Shown here in pieces: positions 1 to 8,354 of a DNA stretch of 64,000 bases. The notes below the pieces were generated by a model, which made no database searches, was not told the DNA's origin, and saw nothing but the letters and a program-made list of their open reading frames with translations. The DNA is from Sphingopyxis sp. QXT-31 (GTDB taxonomy: Bacteria > Pseudomonadota > Alphaproteobacteria > Sphingomonadales > Sphingomonadaceae). The stretch is from assembly GCF_001984035.1 (NCBI RefSeq), contig NZ_CP019449.1, positions 682,001-746,000 on the forward strand. Reading direction: 5' to 3'. Position numbers and translations under genes: made by a program. How positions within the stretch are numbered: position 1 is the stretch's first letter; every line of letters begins with the position of its first letter.

Positions 1-1
1 C

Positions 2-550
2 CGCGCGGTCGATCTCGATCACATGATTTCTCTGGGCAATTCGATCTGCCTCGCCGCGCTCCCGATTGCCTATTTGAACGGCGACCTTGAGCGCGCTTCC
101 TGCCTCCAACATCAGCTTGCCGATGTCAGCAGGCGAGAAGGTATCGGGATTTACGAAGCGACCAGCCGCTTTTTCGCCGGCGCCATTCAGGTGGCGAACG
201 GTGCGGAGGCTGGATTTGCATTGATGGAACAGAGCATCTCCGATCTGACGCGGCAAAGGTGGCACACCCGGACTGCCTTTTACCGAAGCCTGCTCGCGGA
301 AGCCTGGTCCCAAGCCGGCGATAGTGCGCGCGCGATAAGCTGCCTGCGGGCGGCTATGATCGAGCGCGATCTGCGCGAAGAGCGCTGGTGTCATCCTGAG
401 CTCTTCCGCGTCGCGGGCGTCATCGCGGCCCGCAGCGGGGATGTCGACAGGGCGGCTCGCTATTTCCAGCAATCGCTGGCGCGAGCGGGATCCTTGGGTG
501 GCGGCGCAGCGATCCGGCGAACCCAAGAATGTCAGGCTGTCTTCCTGTGA
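2..550 (+). CDS. C-terminal part of a TPR-type regulator or ATPase (partial, runs in from the left edge)
   Basis: The reading frame is open from base 2, so the gene begins outside the window; the first internal ATG is at 23. The visible 180 or so residues are all-helical, with repeated A/L-rich helix pairs (for example around RSLLAEAWSQAGDSARAI and DVDRAARYFQQSLARA) typical of the C-terminal tetratricopeptide region of large LuxR/MalT-like or winged-helix ATPase regulators. In that family the last repeat usually continues into a W-E-L-R-A-A segment; here the protein instead ends in an unrelated Gly/Arg-rich tail, so it may be truncated or frameshifted near its end. No catalytic or DNA-binding part is visible. 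Convergent with the amidohydrolase gene. The TPR assignment is an inference from pattern. Confidence 0.5.
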   Translation, partial: RAVDLDHMISLGNSICLAALPIAYLNGDLERASCLQHQLADVSRREGIGIYEATSRFFAGAIQVANGAEAGFALMEQSISDLTRQRWHTRTAFYRSLLAEAWSQAGDSARAISCLRAAMIERDLREERWCHPELFRVAGVIAARSGDVDRAARYFQQSLARAGSLGGGAAIRRTQECQAVFL

Positions 551-554
551 TCCG

Positions 555-584
555 GAACGCGCGGCTCTGAGATCAGGCGCGTTC
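555..584. terminator. Inverted repeat between convergent genes
   Basis: Perfect 8-base arms GAACGCGC (555-562) and GCGCGTTC (577-584) flank a 14-base loop, between the partial regulator and the convergent amidohydrolase and touching the latter's stop codon. There is no T-tract, so a bidirectional terminator role is only suggested by position. Confidence 0.3.
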
Positions 585-2514
585 AGACCGCCCAGCAGCC
601 GCAGCCGAAGGCTCCCCAGAAGCTCTGGACGTCGGCGGCCGGCACGTTGGCGCCGAGAGCCGCGGCATGGTCGTGGCCATGGACGTTGCAGGCGCTGGCA
701 CAGCCGCAGGCGGCCGCCATCTTCTGCGCGCTCTCGGGCCGGCGATAATGGCCGCCGAAGGTCGCGACGGGCGACCAGTCGGGCATCGGCTTGGGCAGGG
801 CGGGTGCGAGGGGGCCATAATCGCCCTCGCCATATACGACCTTGCCGCCGAGGATGGTCAGCACTGCGCGCAGATGCACGATCTCGCTTTCGGCGACGCC
901 GAAATAATCGTCCGAGAGCAGCGCGACGTCGGCGAGCTGACCGGCCTTGATCTGGCCCTTCTTGCCCACCTCGTTCGAGAACCATGTGTTCTTTTCGGTC
1001 CAGAGGCGCAGCGCGGTTTCGCGGTCGAGCCGGTTGCGAACGGGATAGAGCGTTGTGCCGCCGAGCGTCTTGCCGGTGACGAGCCACGAGAGCGAGACCC
1101 ACGGATTATAGCTCGCGACGCGCGTCGCGTCGGTCCCGGCGCCGACCGGGATGCCGGCCTCCATCATCCGCTTGATCGGCGGGGTCGCCTCTGCCGCCTT
1201 GGCGCCATAGCGTTCGATGAAATATTCGCCTTGGAACATCATTCGGTGCTGGAGTGCGATGCCGCCGCCGAGTGCTGCAATGCGATCGATATTGCGCTCG
1301 CTGATCGTCTCGGCATGGTCGAAGAACCAGTTGAGACCCTGAAGCGGGATGTCCCTGTTGACCTTTTCGAACACGTCGAGCGCGCGGCCGATCGTCTGGT
1401 CATAGGTCGCGTGGAGGCGCCACGGCCATTTACGTTCGGCGAGCAGGCGCACCACGGGCTCGAGGTCGCTTTCCATGTTCGCCGGCATGTCGGGCCGCTC
1501 GACGCGGAAATCCTCGAAATCCGCGGCCGAATAGACGAGCATCTCGCCCGCGCCATTGTGACGGTAGGTATCGTCGCCATCGCCAGGCTTTACTTGGCTA
1601 GACCAGGTCGCAAAATCCTTGAGCTCTTCTTTCGGCTTTTGCGTGAAGAGATTGTACGCGATGCGCAGCGTCATCTCGCCGTCCTTGTGCAGCTTTTCGA
1701 TAATCTGGTAATCGTCGGGATAATTCTGGAAGCCGCCGCCCGCGTCGATCACGCTGGTGACGCCGAGCGAATTGAGCTCGCGCATGAAATGCTTCGTCGA
1801 ATTGACCTGATAGTCCTCGGGCAGCTTCGGCCCCTTGGCCAGCGTCGCATAGAGGATCGTCGCGTTGGGCTGCGCGAGCAGCAGGCCCGTCGGGTTGCCG
1901 GCGGCGTCGCGGACGATTTCGCCGCCTGGCGGGTTCGGCGTGTCCTTGGTGTAGCCCACCGCTCGCAGCGCGGCGGCATTGAGGAGCGCGCGGTCATAGA
2001 GGTGCAGGATGAAGACTGGCGTCTCGGGCGCCGCGACGTTGATTTCGTCGAGCGTCGGCAGGCGCTTTTCGGCGAACTGATGCTCGGTGAAGCCGCCGAC
2101 GACGCGTACCCATTGCGGCGACGGGGTGTTCGCCGCCTGGCGCTTCAGCATTGCCATCGCGTCGGCAAGGCTCGGCACGCCGTCCCAGCGCAGCTCCATG
2201 TTATAGTTCAGCCCGCCGCGGATGACGTGGATGTGGCTGTCGATCAGGCCCGGGATCAGGCGGCGGCCTTTGGCATCGATCACGGTCGCATCGGGACCGG
2301 CCGCGGCGCGAGCTGCCTGCTCGCTGCCGACACTCAGGAATTTGCCGCCGCCGATCGCGACCGCCTGCGCCTCGGGATTGGCCTTGTCGAGCGTGGTCAC
2401 CTTGGCGTTGACGATGATCAGGTCCTTGGGGCTCATGGCGAAGCTTTCCGATGCAGAGAGAAGGGCGGTGGTGGCGGCGCCGGCGAGCGCCTGGCGGCGG
2501 GAGATCGGGTTCAT
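583..2514 (-). CDS. Tat-exported YtcJ-type amidohydrolase
   Basis: 643-residue metal-dependent amidohydrolase of the YtcJ branch, which hydrolyses C-N or ester bonds of small substrates; the substrate is unknown. The N-terminus has a twin-arginine signal (SRRQALAG, Arg6-Arg7, then an Ala-rich segment), implying folded export to the periplasm. The metal-binding HxH is in GLIDSHIHV (His94, His96), and the long middle domain follows the TIM-barrel pattern. The last 45 residues form an unusual Cys/His-rich tail (CGCASAC, then HGHDH, then CGCW). Its ATG overlaps the stop of the upstream XapX gene (ATGA), so the two are probably translationally coupled. Last gene of the minus-strand hydrolase operon. 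Confidence 0.85.
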   Translation of the reverse strand: MNPISRRQALAGAATTALLSASESFAMSPKDLIIVNAKVTTLDKANPEAQAVAIGGGKFLSVGSEQAARAAAGPDATVIDAKGRRLIPGLIDSHIHVIRGGLNYNMELRWDGVPSLADAMAMLKRQAANTPSPQWVRVVGGFTEHQFAEKRLPTLDEINVAAPETPVFILHLYDRALLNAAALRAVGYTKDTPNPPGGEIVRDAAGNPTGLLLAQPNATILYATLAKGPKLPEDYQVNSTKHFMRELNSLGVTSVIDAGGGFQNYPDDYQIIEKLHKDGEMTLRIAYNLFTQKPKEELKDFATWSSQVKPGDGDDTYRHNGAGEMLVYSAADFEDFRVERPDMPANMESDLEPVVRLLAERKWPWRLHATYDQTIGRALDVFEKVNRDIPLQGLNWFFDHAETISERNIDRIAALGGGIALQHRMMFQGEYFIERYGAKAAEATPPIKRMMEAGIPVGAGTDATRVASYNPWVSLSWLVTGKTLGGTTLYPVRNRLDRETALRLWTEKNTWFSNEVGKKGQIKAGQLADVALLSDDYFGVAESEIVHLRAVLTILGGKVVYGEGDYGPLAPALPKPMPDWSPVATFGGHYRRPESAQKMAAACGCASACNVHGHDHAAALGANVPAADVQSFWGAFGCGCWAV

Positions 2515-2759
2515 GCGTCGCGCTCCTTAGCGGTCGGCGGCGTCCCCAATATCTGCGGGGCGCAATCCTGGTGGAAATATCGAACCAGTTCGGGCCTGTC
2601 GGCAAGCCTCTTGGCGAGAGGGACGATCTGCTCGCCGAGCAGGATTCCCGCGAGGCCGACGAGGGCGACGATCGGCGGGGCGGGAGAACGGACGCCGAGG
2701 ACGCTGTAGACAAGGCCGGCGAGCAGTCCGGCGCCCAGCGAGATCAGGTAGATTTTCAT
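2511..2759 (-). CDS. XapX-type small membrane protein (DUF1427)
   Basis: Small protein of 82 residues when started at the ATG at 2759, which has a GAGGAG ribosome site 8-9 bases upstream; an upstream start is possible but lacks that support. It carries the XapX signature: a first hydrophobic helix (KIYLISLGAGLLAGLVYSVL), the G-V-R-S-P-A-P-P turn, and a second helix ending in GILLGEQ, followed by a polar tail. The family is small inner-membrane proteins of unproven function, often beside YtcJ-type amidohydrolases and isochorismatase-like hydrolases, as here. It overlaps the amidohydrolase start by four bases. Confidence 0.85.
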   Translation of the reverse strand: MKIYLISLGAGLLAGLVYSVLGVRSPAPPIVALVGLAGILLGEQIVPLAKRLADRPELVRYFHQDCAPQILGTPPTAKERDA

Positions 2760-2859
2760 GGCTTGATGCTCCTCAAGAGTCGCCGAGTAGCTCGGCAAAG
2801 CAAACGCTGGCGAGGGATTACGGCTGCGCTGAAGGTCTCGGCCTCTTGACTGGCGCTCT

Positions 2860-3487
2860 TCAATCGCTGGTCAGCACCCATAGCCTCTCGCGCAGCTCCG
2901 CGTTTTGCTGTTCCAGTGCGCCGATCCGGTCGTGAAGCGGCTGGACCGCAACAGCGACCTCCGGTTCGGAAAAGCGGGGAGTGATGGCTGGGAGCAGTTC
3001 CAGTCATAGGCTTCCAATGTGATGCGGAAGACCCGCTCGGGCACTGCGCGGTAGGACGCATCGCTCAGTCGGCCGGTTAGCTCATGATCCGCATCGAGCG
3101 CGGGCTTCTCAGCTTGGCCGTAAATTTTCAGACGCGCCCGATTGCGGTAATCGACGAGTATCAGGCATATCCGGTTGTTCGCCGTCAAATTACCGGTGCT
3201 GATATACTGCCGATTGCCTCGATAATCGAGAAAGGCGAGCGTGCGCTCATCGACCAGTTTCAGAAAACCGGCGGGGCCGCCGCGATGCTGGACATAGGGC
3301 CAGCCCGTCTCTGAAACCGAAGCCATGTAGAAGCTGTCCCGCTCAGCGATGAACGCCGCCTCCCGCGGCGTGAAGCGGTCGAACTCCCGGTGCCCCTTGA
3401 AGTCGGTCCAGAGTCTGTCCGCCCCATTTCGGCTTGCGCCCTGCGAACCGCTGGCGTCAGCGCGATATCCATGAAACCATAAGCCAT
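2860..3487 (-). pseudogene. Pyridoxamine-5'-phosphate-oxidase-family flavoprotein, broken by two frameshifts
   Basis: A PNPOx-fold protein can be read across three frames. The N-terminus (MAYGFMDIALTP, ATG at 3487) is in one frame up to about 3420. The core (residues around DRLWTDFKGHREFDRFTP, SVSETGWPYVQHRGGP and DYRGNRQYISTGNL) is in a second frame down to about 2995. The C-terminus (ITPRFSEPEVAVAV to the TGA at 2860-2862, ending in a short coiled-coil) is in the third. Both junctions equal loss of one base, at a G run near 3420 and a C run near 2991. Family members act as FMN-dependent reductases or oxidases of small molecules. It is either a recent pseudogene or an intact gene with two homopolymer errors in the assembly. 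Confidence 0.8.
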
Positions 3488-3537
3488 ATCGTGTCTCGCT
3501 GCCTTGCCCCGATCACAGGGCGCATTTCCGGATGGGA

Positions 3538-4215
3538 TTAGCTCGCTTCTCTTACTGCCTGCTGCGCGCGCGCATAGCTCTCGGCGACCGCCGCATAGTT
3601 GGGCGCAACGAGGCCGTAGAGCTTGCCGAGCTCGGCCGCTTCGGGACGCGCCCAAGTGCGGTGCAGCTCCGAGAGCAGCGCATTGGTCGACGTCGGCTTG
3701 ACCCCGCCCTGCACGAAGCGGGCAAGCGAAATTCGGGACACCATTTCGCTCGGATCGCCCGATGCATCGAGTACGGCATAGACGTCGTAGCCGGCGGCCC
3801 GAGCATCGAGAGCGGGGAACATCACGCAGACGCTCGTCCATACGCCCGCCATGATCAACGTCTTGCGTCCGGTCGAGCGGACCTCGGCAACGAAGTCATC
3901 ATTGTCCCAAGCATTCACTTCGCCCTTGCGGGGAACATAAACGGCGTGCGGCGCATGTTCGTGGATTTCTGGCATCAGCGGACCGTTGGTCCCTGCGGGT
4001 TCAGAAGCGGTCGTGATGACCGGGATTTCGAGTAGCGCGGCGAGCTTGGCGATCATCTCGACATTCCGGCGCAGGTCGGCGACCGGGATGTCCTTGACGG
4101 TCTGTAACAGCCCCGACTGGTGATCGAGAAGCAGGATCAGCGCGTCGGACGGGTCGATCAATGTGGCGCCACCGCCTGAGGGCAGGACGCTCGATTTGGA
4201 TTTGCTATTGTACAT
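3538..4215 (-). CDS. Isochorismatase-family cysteine hydrolase (YcaC-like)
   Basis: 225-residue cytoplasmic alpha/beta hydrolase of the isochorismatase superfamily. The catalytic triad is visible: Asp31 in LLLDHQ, Lys97 in RKGEVNAW, and nucleophile Cys130 in AGVWTSVCV. YcaC-like members hydrolyse amide or ester bonds of unknown small substrates; true isochorismatase activity is unlikely because no siderophore genes are near. A strong GAAGGAG ribosome site precedes the ATG. It lies three bases after the stop of the alpha/beta hydrolase gene upstream and 50 bases before the broken PNPOx-family gene, in one operon. Confidence 0.88.
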   Translation of the reverse strand: MYNSKSKSSVLPSGGGATLIDPSDALILLLDHQSGLLQTVKDIPVADLRRNVEMIAKLAALLEIPVITTASEPAGTNGPLMPEIHEHAPHAVYVPRKGEVNAWDNDDFVAEVRSTGRKTLIMAGVWTSVCVMFPALDARAAGYDVYAVLDASGDPSEMVSRISLARFVQGGVKPTSTNALLSELHRTWARPEAAELGKLYGLVAPNYAAVAESYARAQQAVREAS

Positions 4216-4218
4216 GGT

Positions 4219-5112
4219 TCATTCTCCTTCTTGAGTTGCAGTCAACGGGGCGAGGGTTCGCGAGAGAAAATCGCGCAGGATTGGGACGATTTCGTCCGCC
4301 TTCTCCTCAAGGGCGAAATGCCCGGTGTCGAAAAAGTGGAGTTCCGCCTCGGGAAGGTCGCGCAAATAGGCGTGCGCGCCGTCTGTCATGAAGATCGGAT
4401 CATTTCTGCCCCAAAGGATCAGCGTCGGGGGACGATGTGCGCGAAAATATTGGTGAAATGCGGGATAGAGCGCGACATTGGTTTGATAGTCCCGGATGAT
4501 GTCGAGCTGAATTTCGGTCGCGCCCGGTCGGTCGAGAAAATGCTGGTCGGTCAGCCAAGCCGCAGGATCGATCCGCTCCGGTTCCGAAGCGCCCGTGAGA
4601 TATTGAACGCGCGTGCCATTGAGCGTCAAAAAGGGCCGCATCGCATCGCGGTTTGCCTGTGGATCGGCCCAATAAGCGCGAGTGGGGGCCCAGAAATCGC
4701 CCATGCCCTCTTCATAGGCATTGCCGTTCTGGACGATCAGGGCCGTGATGCGATCGGGATTGGCGACCGCCAGGCGAAAGCCGGTCGGCGCGCCATAATC
4801 CATGACATAGAGCGCGAAGCGCTCGATGCCGAGCTGGTCGAGAAAGCTCGCGACGATTTTCGAGAAGTTTTCAAAGCTGTAGTCGAAAGCTTCTGTCGGG
4901 GGCATCTCCGACAGGCCAAATCCGGGAAGGTCGGGCGCGATCACATGGAAGCGGTCGGCCAGTGCCGGAATGAGGTTCCGGTACATATGCGACGAGCTCG
5001 GGAAACCGTGAAGCAGGACGACCACCGGCGCGCCGCACTCGCCCGCCTCGCGGTAGAATATGTCCAGCCCAGCGACTTTGGCGGTGCGATGACAGGTGAG
5101 GGGGTACGTCAT
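4219..5112 (-). CDS. Alpha/beta hydrolase of the epoxide hydrolase / haloalkane dehalogenase type, cytoplasmic
   Basis: 297 residues with the oxyanion-hole motif LLHGFPSSSHMYRN, the nucleophile elbow VMDYGAP (Asp nucleophile, as in epoxide hydrolases and haloalkane dehalogenases rather than Ser esterases), an acid near LWGRNDPIF and the catalytic His in DTGHFALEE. There is no signal peptide. It is clearly paralogous along its length to the exported hydrolase at 5908-6879 (shared motifs [33 protein letters not shown]). Substrate unknown. Twelve bases separate it from the esterase gene upstream, and three from the isochorismatase gene downstream. Confidence 0.85.
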   Translation of the reverse strand: MTYPLTCHRTAKVAGLDIFYREAGECGAPVVVLLHGFPSSSHMYRNLIPALADRFHVIAPDLPGFGLSEMPPTEAFDYSFENFSKIVASFLDQLGIERFALYVMDYGAPTGFRLAVANPDRITALIVQNGNAYEEGMGDFWAPTRAYWADPQANRDAMRPFLTLNGTRVQYLTGASEPERIDPAAWLTDQHFLDRPGATEIQLDIIRDYQTNVALYPAFHQYFRAHRPPTLILWGRNDPIFMTDGAHAYLRDLPEAELHFFDTGHFALEEKADEIVPILRDFLSRTLAPLTATQEGE

Positions 5113-5124
5113 GGGGCCGTCTTC

Positions 5125-5856
5125 CTACGCCGCAGCGGCGGCAGTGGCCGCCGCGACGATAAAGGCGGCGACCTCGCGTGGATGCGACAGCATCACGGCA
5201 TGGCTGCTGTCGATTTCCGAAAGCGTGGCGCCGGCGCGTCCGCCCATGCGTCGCTGTGCGCTCGGCGGCACCATCTTGTCAGCCGACGCGACCAGATAGA
5301 AGCTGGGCTTTGTCTTCCACGCCGCATTGGTGAGCCGTGCGGTTGCCGCGCCGAGCCCCCACGGCAATTGTGCGGCCGCCATGAAGCCCGTGGTCGCGGC
5401 ATCGACGTCCGCAGCGAAGGCCGCGCCAAATCGGGCCGGATCGACGATGAGGTAACCGTCTTCGGTGGGGACGACGGGTGCCTTGGCCTCCCCAGGTTCG
5501 CCGGCGGCTTCGTTGAGCTCGGCCACCGATTCTCCGACATCGGGAACAAATGCCCCAATGTAGGCAAGTCCTTTGACCTTGCGATCGACACCGGCTTCGG
5601 AGATGACCGCTCCGCCGTAGCTGTGGCCGACCAGTAAAACCGATTGTCCAGCGTCCGAAATAAGCCGCTTCGTCGTCGCGACGTCGCCCTCGAGCGAGAT
5701 CGTCGGGTGCTGGGCTACGAGTACTTCAAATCCGCGACCAACGAGGTCGTCATGAACCTGTCGCCATCCCGAGGCATCCACAAAGGCGCCGTGTACAAGG
5801 ACGATCGAAAGGGTTGGCGCGCCAGCTTCGTGGGCGCCTGTGGCGGTAATGGTCAT
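5125..5856 (-). CDS. Alpha/beta hydrolase, EstC-like serine esterase
   Basis: 243-residue alpha/beta-fold hydrolase with a Ser nucleophile in the elbow LVGHSYGGAVI, oxyanion motif VLVHGAFVDASGW and a C-terminal His in DSSHAVMLSHP. This arrangement matches short single-domain carboxylesterases of the EstC/salicylate-esterase-like group. There is no signal peptide. An AAAGGA ribosome site precedes the ATG. It sits between two paralogous Asp-nucleophile hydrolases but belongs to a different branch. The C-terminus ends in an Ala-rich run. Substrate not predictable. Confidence 0.83.
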   Translation of the reverse strand: MTITATGAHEAGAPTLSIVLVHGAFVDASGWRQVHDDLVGRGFEVLVAQHPTISLEGDVATTKRLISDAGQSVLLVGHSYGGAVISEAGVDRKVKGLAYIGAFVPDVGESVAELNEAAGEPGEAKAPVVPTEDGYLIVDPARFGAAFAADVDAATTGFMAAAQLPWGLGAATARLTNAAWKTKPSFYLVASADKMVPPSAQRRMGGRAGATLSEIDSSHAVMLSHPREVAAFIVAAATAAAAA

Positions 5857-5907
5857 CTCATTTCCTTTCGGGGTGGTGCCGCGGGGCGAGGCCCCGCGGA
5901 TGTCACG

Positions 5908-6879
5908 TCACTTGCAAATCTTGCGGTCGAGAAAGTCGCGAATGAGCGGCGCCATCACGTCGAGTCGGTCCTCCAGCGCGAAGTGGCCGCTGTCGAGGAT
6001 ATGCATCTCGGCGTCGGGCAGATCGCGCAGATAGGGGTGCGCGCCGGCTTCGGGAAAGATGACATCGTTTTTGCCCCAGACGATCAGCGTCGGCGGCTTT
6101 CGTTCGCGGAAGAAGGCCTGGAATTGCGGATAGAGCGGGACGTTGCTGCCGTAATCGCCGAGAAGATCGAGCTGGATGTCCTTGTTACCCGGCCGATCGA
6201 GCAGTGCCTGATCGTGAACCCAATTGTCCGGGCTGATCCGCGCGATGTCGCCCATACCGTCGGTGTACTGAAATTTGGTCGTCTCGAGCGTGAGGAGACC
6301 GGCGAGGGCTTCTCGGCGCTCTGGCGTCCTCTCGGCCCAGTAGGCCTTGATCGGATCCCAGAAGGCCGCGAGCCCCTCGGTATAGGCATTGCCGTTCTGG
6401 ACGATCAGACTGTCGACCCGCTCCGGATGCTTGAGCGCGAGCCGGTATCCGATCGGGGCGCCATAATCCATGACGTACATGCTGTAGCGTGTTGCGCCGA
6501 CCTGTTCGGTGAGCTTGTCGACGACGACGGTGAGGTTCGCGAAGGTGTAGGCGAATTTCTCGTGGTCGGGCGCGTCGCTCTGGCCGTAGCCCGGATAGTC
6601 CGGCGCGATGACGCGGTAGCGGTCGGCGAGCAGCGGAATGAGATTGCGGTACATGTGCGACGAAGTCGGGAAGCCGTGAAGCAGCAGGATGACAGGGGCG
6701 TCCTTTGGACCGGCTTCGCGATAGAATACCTTCACGCCGTCTATCTTTGCGCTCTTGTAGTGAATGACGGGTACCGCCTTCGCCGCAGACACGGGTTTTA
6801 GGGGCGTACATGCCGCATCGGCGGCGACCGGACTGATCGCGATGATCGCGGCCATGGCGGTAACGAGATGTGTCTTCAT
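5908..6879 (-). CDS. Exported alpha/beta hydrolase (epoxide hydrolase / dehalogenase type)
   Basis: The ATG at 6879 begins a typical Sec signal peptide ([16 protein letters not shown], cleavage likely after AADA), preferred over an upstream in-frame start that would bury it. The mature enzyme has [14 protein letters not shown], nucleophile elbow [18 protein letters not shown] and DSGHFALED, the same Asp-His-Asp layout as the paralogue at 4219-5112. The signal sequence puts this copy in the periplasm. First gene of the seven-gene minus-strand run; the promoter should lie in the gene-free stretch above 6880. Confidence 0.85.
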   Translation of the reverse strand: MKTHLVTAMAAIIAISPVAADAACTPLKPVSAAKAVPVIHYKSAKIDGVKVFYREAGPKDAPVILLLHGFPTSSHMYRNLIPLLADRYRVIAPDYPGYGQSDAPDHEKFAYTFANLTVVVDKLTEQVGATRYSMYVMDYGAPIGYRLALKHPERVDSLIVQNGNAYTEGLAAFWDPIKAYWAERTPERREALAGLLTLETTKFQYTDGMGDIARISPDNWVHDQALLDRPGNKDIQLDLLGDYGSNVPLYPQFQAFFRERKPPTLIVWGKNDVIFPEAGAHPYLRDLPDAEMHILDSGHFALEDRLDVMAPLIRDFLDRKICK

Positions 6880-7579
6880 GATCCTTGCCTTTCGAATGGG
6901 GTGCAGATCGGTCAGCACCTTGCGAAAAGCGGGCTATCATCGGCCAGGACATCCACCGGGATAAATAAGGGTAAAAAGTTGAACACTCGGCTTTACCAGT
7001 CGCCGTCGGAGGATGGATCCTTTTTACAGCGGTCCCGGTTTGGGCGCGGGCAAATCGCAAGGGAGGCTATGCACATCTGTCCGCTTTCGCCGGTTCGACT
7101 TCCAAAAGCTGCCGGTCTGCAATCGGCCAATCGCAGCCAATCGCCAAGGAAGGTGCAGCGCGCGGTGATAGGAGGACGTTCATCGAAGCCGTCGCCACTC
7201 GCGGCGCGCAGGGGGCATTTTTGGGGGCATGTCTAAGAGGTTTATTGTCATATTATATATATCAAATATTTACCCATTAATTTCGGTTCCCGCTACCGCT
7301 CCAATTTCTCATCCCATGATATTCGTATTCGTCTGGATATGGTCCGGAAACTTAACGGGTGCGGTCTGATCATCCGCGCATTCCATACCGCGACCGGGGC
7401 GAACGGGCCGACCGCGATCCTCCCGCCATTACTACGTTTCCGTATGAACGATATCAGGTGGACCTTGGCGAGGCGCGATCGGATCTATCACCCAGATGTC
7501 GGTCGCTCCCATTTTTGCTGATGTCCCGGCGCCACCGGGCAAGATAGTCTCCTTCTCAAAATGACATGAGGAGGATGCG
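6880..7579. other. Gene-free stretch with an AT-rich island
   Basis: About 700 bases with no credible coding sequence. It must hold the promoter of the minus-strand hydrolase run and that of the plus-strand catabolic operon. Around 7240-7330 the base composition turns sharply AT-rich (alternating TATATA), just after a direct repeat of GGGGGCAT (two copies five bases apart, about 7208-7228). At 7284-7303 a fragment reads like the 3' end of a tRNA. Possible remnant of an integration boundary. Confidence 0.5.
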
Positions 7580-8344
7580 ATGGATCTGGGTCTGGCCGGC
7601 AAGAAGGTGATCATCAACGGCGGCGCGCACGGGCTGGGGCTCGCCTCGCTCAAGATTTTCGCCGCCGAGGGCGCCGACGTCGCTTTCTTCTCGCGCGATG
7701 CCGACAAGGTCGCGGCCGCGGTGGCGGCGATCGATGCGGCGGGGCCTGGCAAGGTCTTTGGCGAACAGTTCGACATGACGGGCAACCCCGACGGCTATCG
7801 CGCCTGGCTCGAAAAGGCCCGCGATGCGCTCGGCGGCTGCGACATCTTCATCCACACCGCGAGCTCGTCGGGGCAGGGCGCGACCGGCGACTGGCAGCGC
7901 GGTCTCGACATGGACATCATGGGCGCGGTCCACGGCGTCGAGGTGCTGACCGAGGCGCTGGCGGCGTCGGGGTCGGGGTCGATCATCTTCATGTCGTCGA
8001 CCGCGGCGGTCGAGACCTTCATCGTGCCGCAGGCGTTCAATGCGCTGAAGGCGGCGCTGATCACCTATGGATCGCAGCTGAGCCAGGCACTCGCGGCGCA
8101 GAATATCCGCGTCAACATCGTCTCGCCCGGCGCGATCTATTATCCCGGCGGCAATTGGGAGGTCATCAAGTCGGCCGTGCCGCCGCTCTACGAAGCCACG
8201 CTCGCGCAGATGCCGATGGGGCGTTTCGGCGAGCCCGAGGAAGTGGCGAAGGCGATCGTCTTCATGGCGTCGCCGGCCTGTCCGTACATGACCGGCGCGC
8301 ATCTCGTCGTCGACGGCGGCTTCACCAAGCGCGTCCAGTTCTAG
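7580..8344 (+). CDS. SDR-family protein lacking the catalytic tyrosine
   Basis: 254-residue Rossmann-fold short-chain dehydrogenase/reductase: the cofactor motif is GGAHGLG near the N-terminus, the catalytic Ser is in FMSSTAAVE, and the C-terminal VVDGGF is typical of classical SDRs. The YxxxK signature is altered: the Tyr is Phe (F-N-A-L-K), with Lys kept. Classical members need that Tyr as proton donor, so this copy may be a weak reductase, use another residue, or act non-enzymatically. A GAGGA ribosome site precedes the ATG. First gene of the plus-strand operon that runs to 12511. Confidence 0.85.
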   Translation: MDLGLAGKKVIINGGAHGLGLASLKIFAAEGADVAFFSRDADKVAAAVAAIDAAGPGKVFGEQFDMTGNPDGYRAWLEKARDALGGCDIFIHTASSSGQGATGDWQRGLDMDIMGAVHGVEVLTEALAASGSGSIIFMSSTAAVETFIVPQAFNALKAALITYGSQLSQALAAQNIRVNIVSPGAIYYPGGNWEVIKSAVPPLYEATLAQMPMGRFGEPEEVAKAIVFMASPACPYMTGAHLVVDGGFTKRVQF

Positions 8345-8354
8345 GCCCCGCGCG

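Noticed and set aside
667..2709. A 680-codon plus-strand open frame opposite the amidohydrolase and XapX genes
   Set aside because: It is the antisense frame of a clearly recognised enzyme in high-GC DNA; its translation is Arg/Ala/Glu-rich with no family motif and spans the junction of two real genes.
6868..7236. A 122-codon open frame in the gene-free stretch
   Set aside because: No ribosome site, no family resemblance, and it overlaps the start of the exported hydrolase gene on the other strand.
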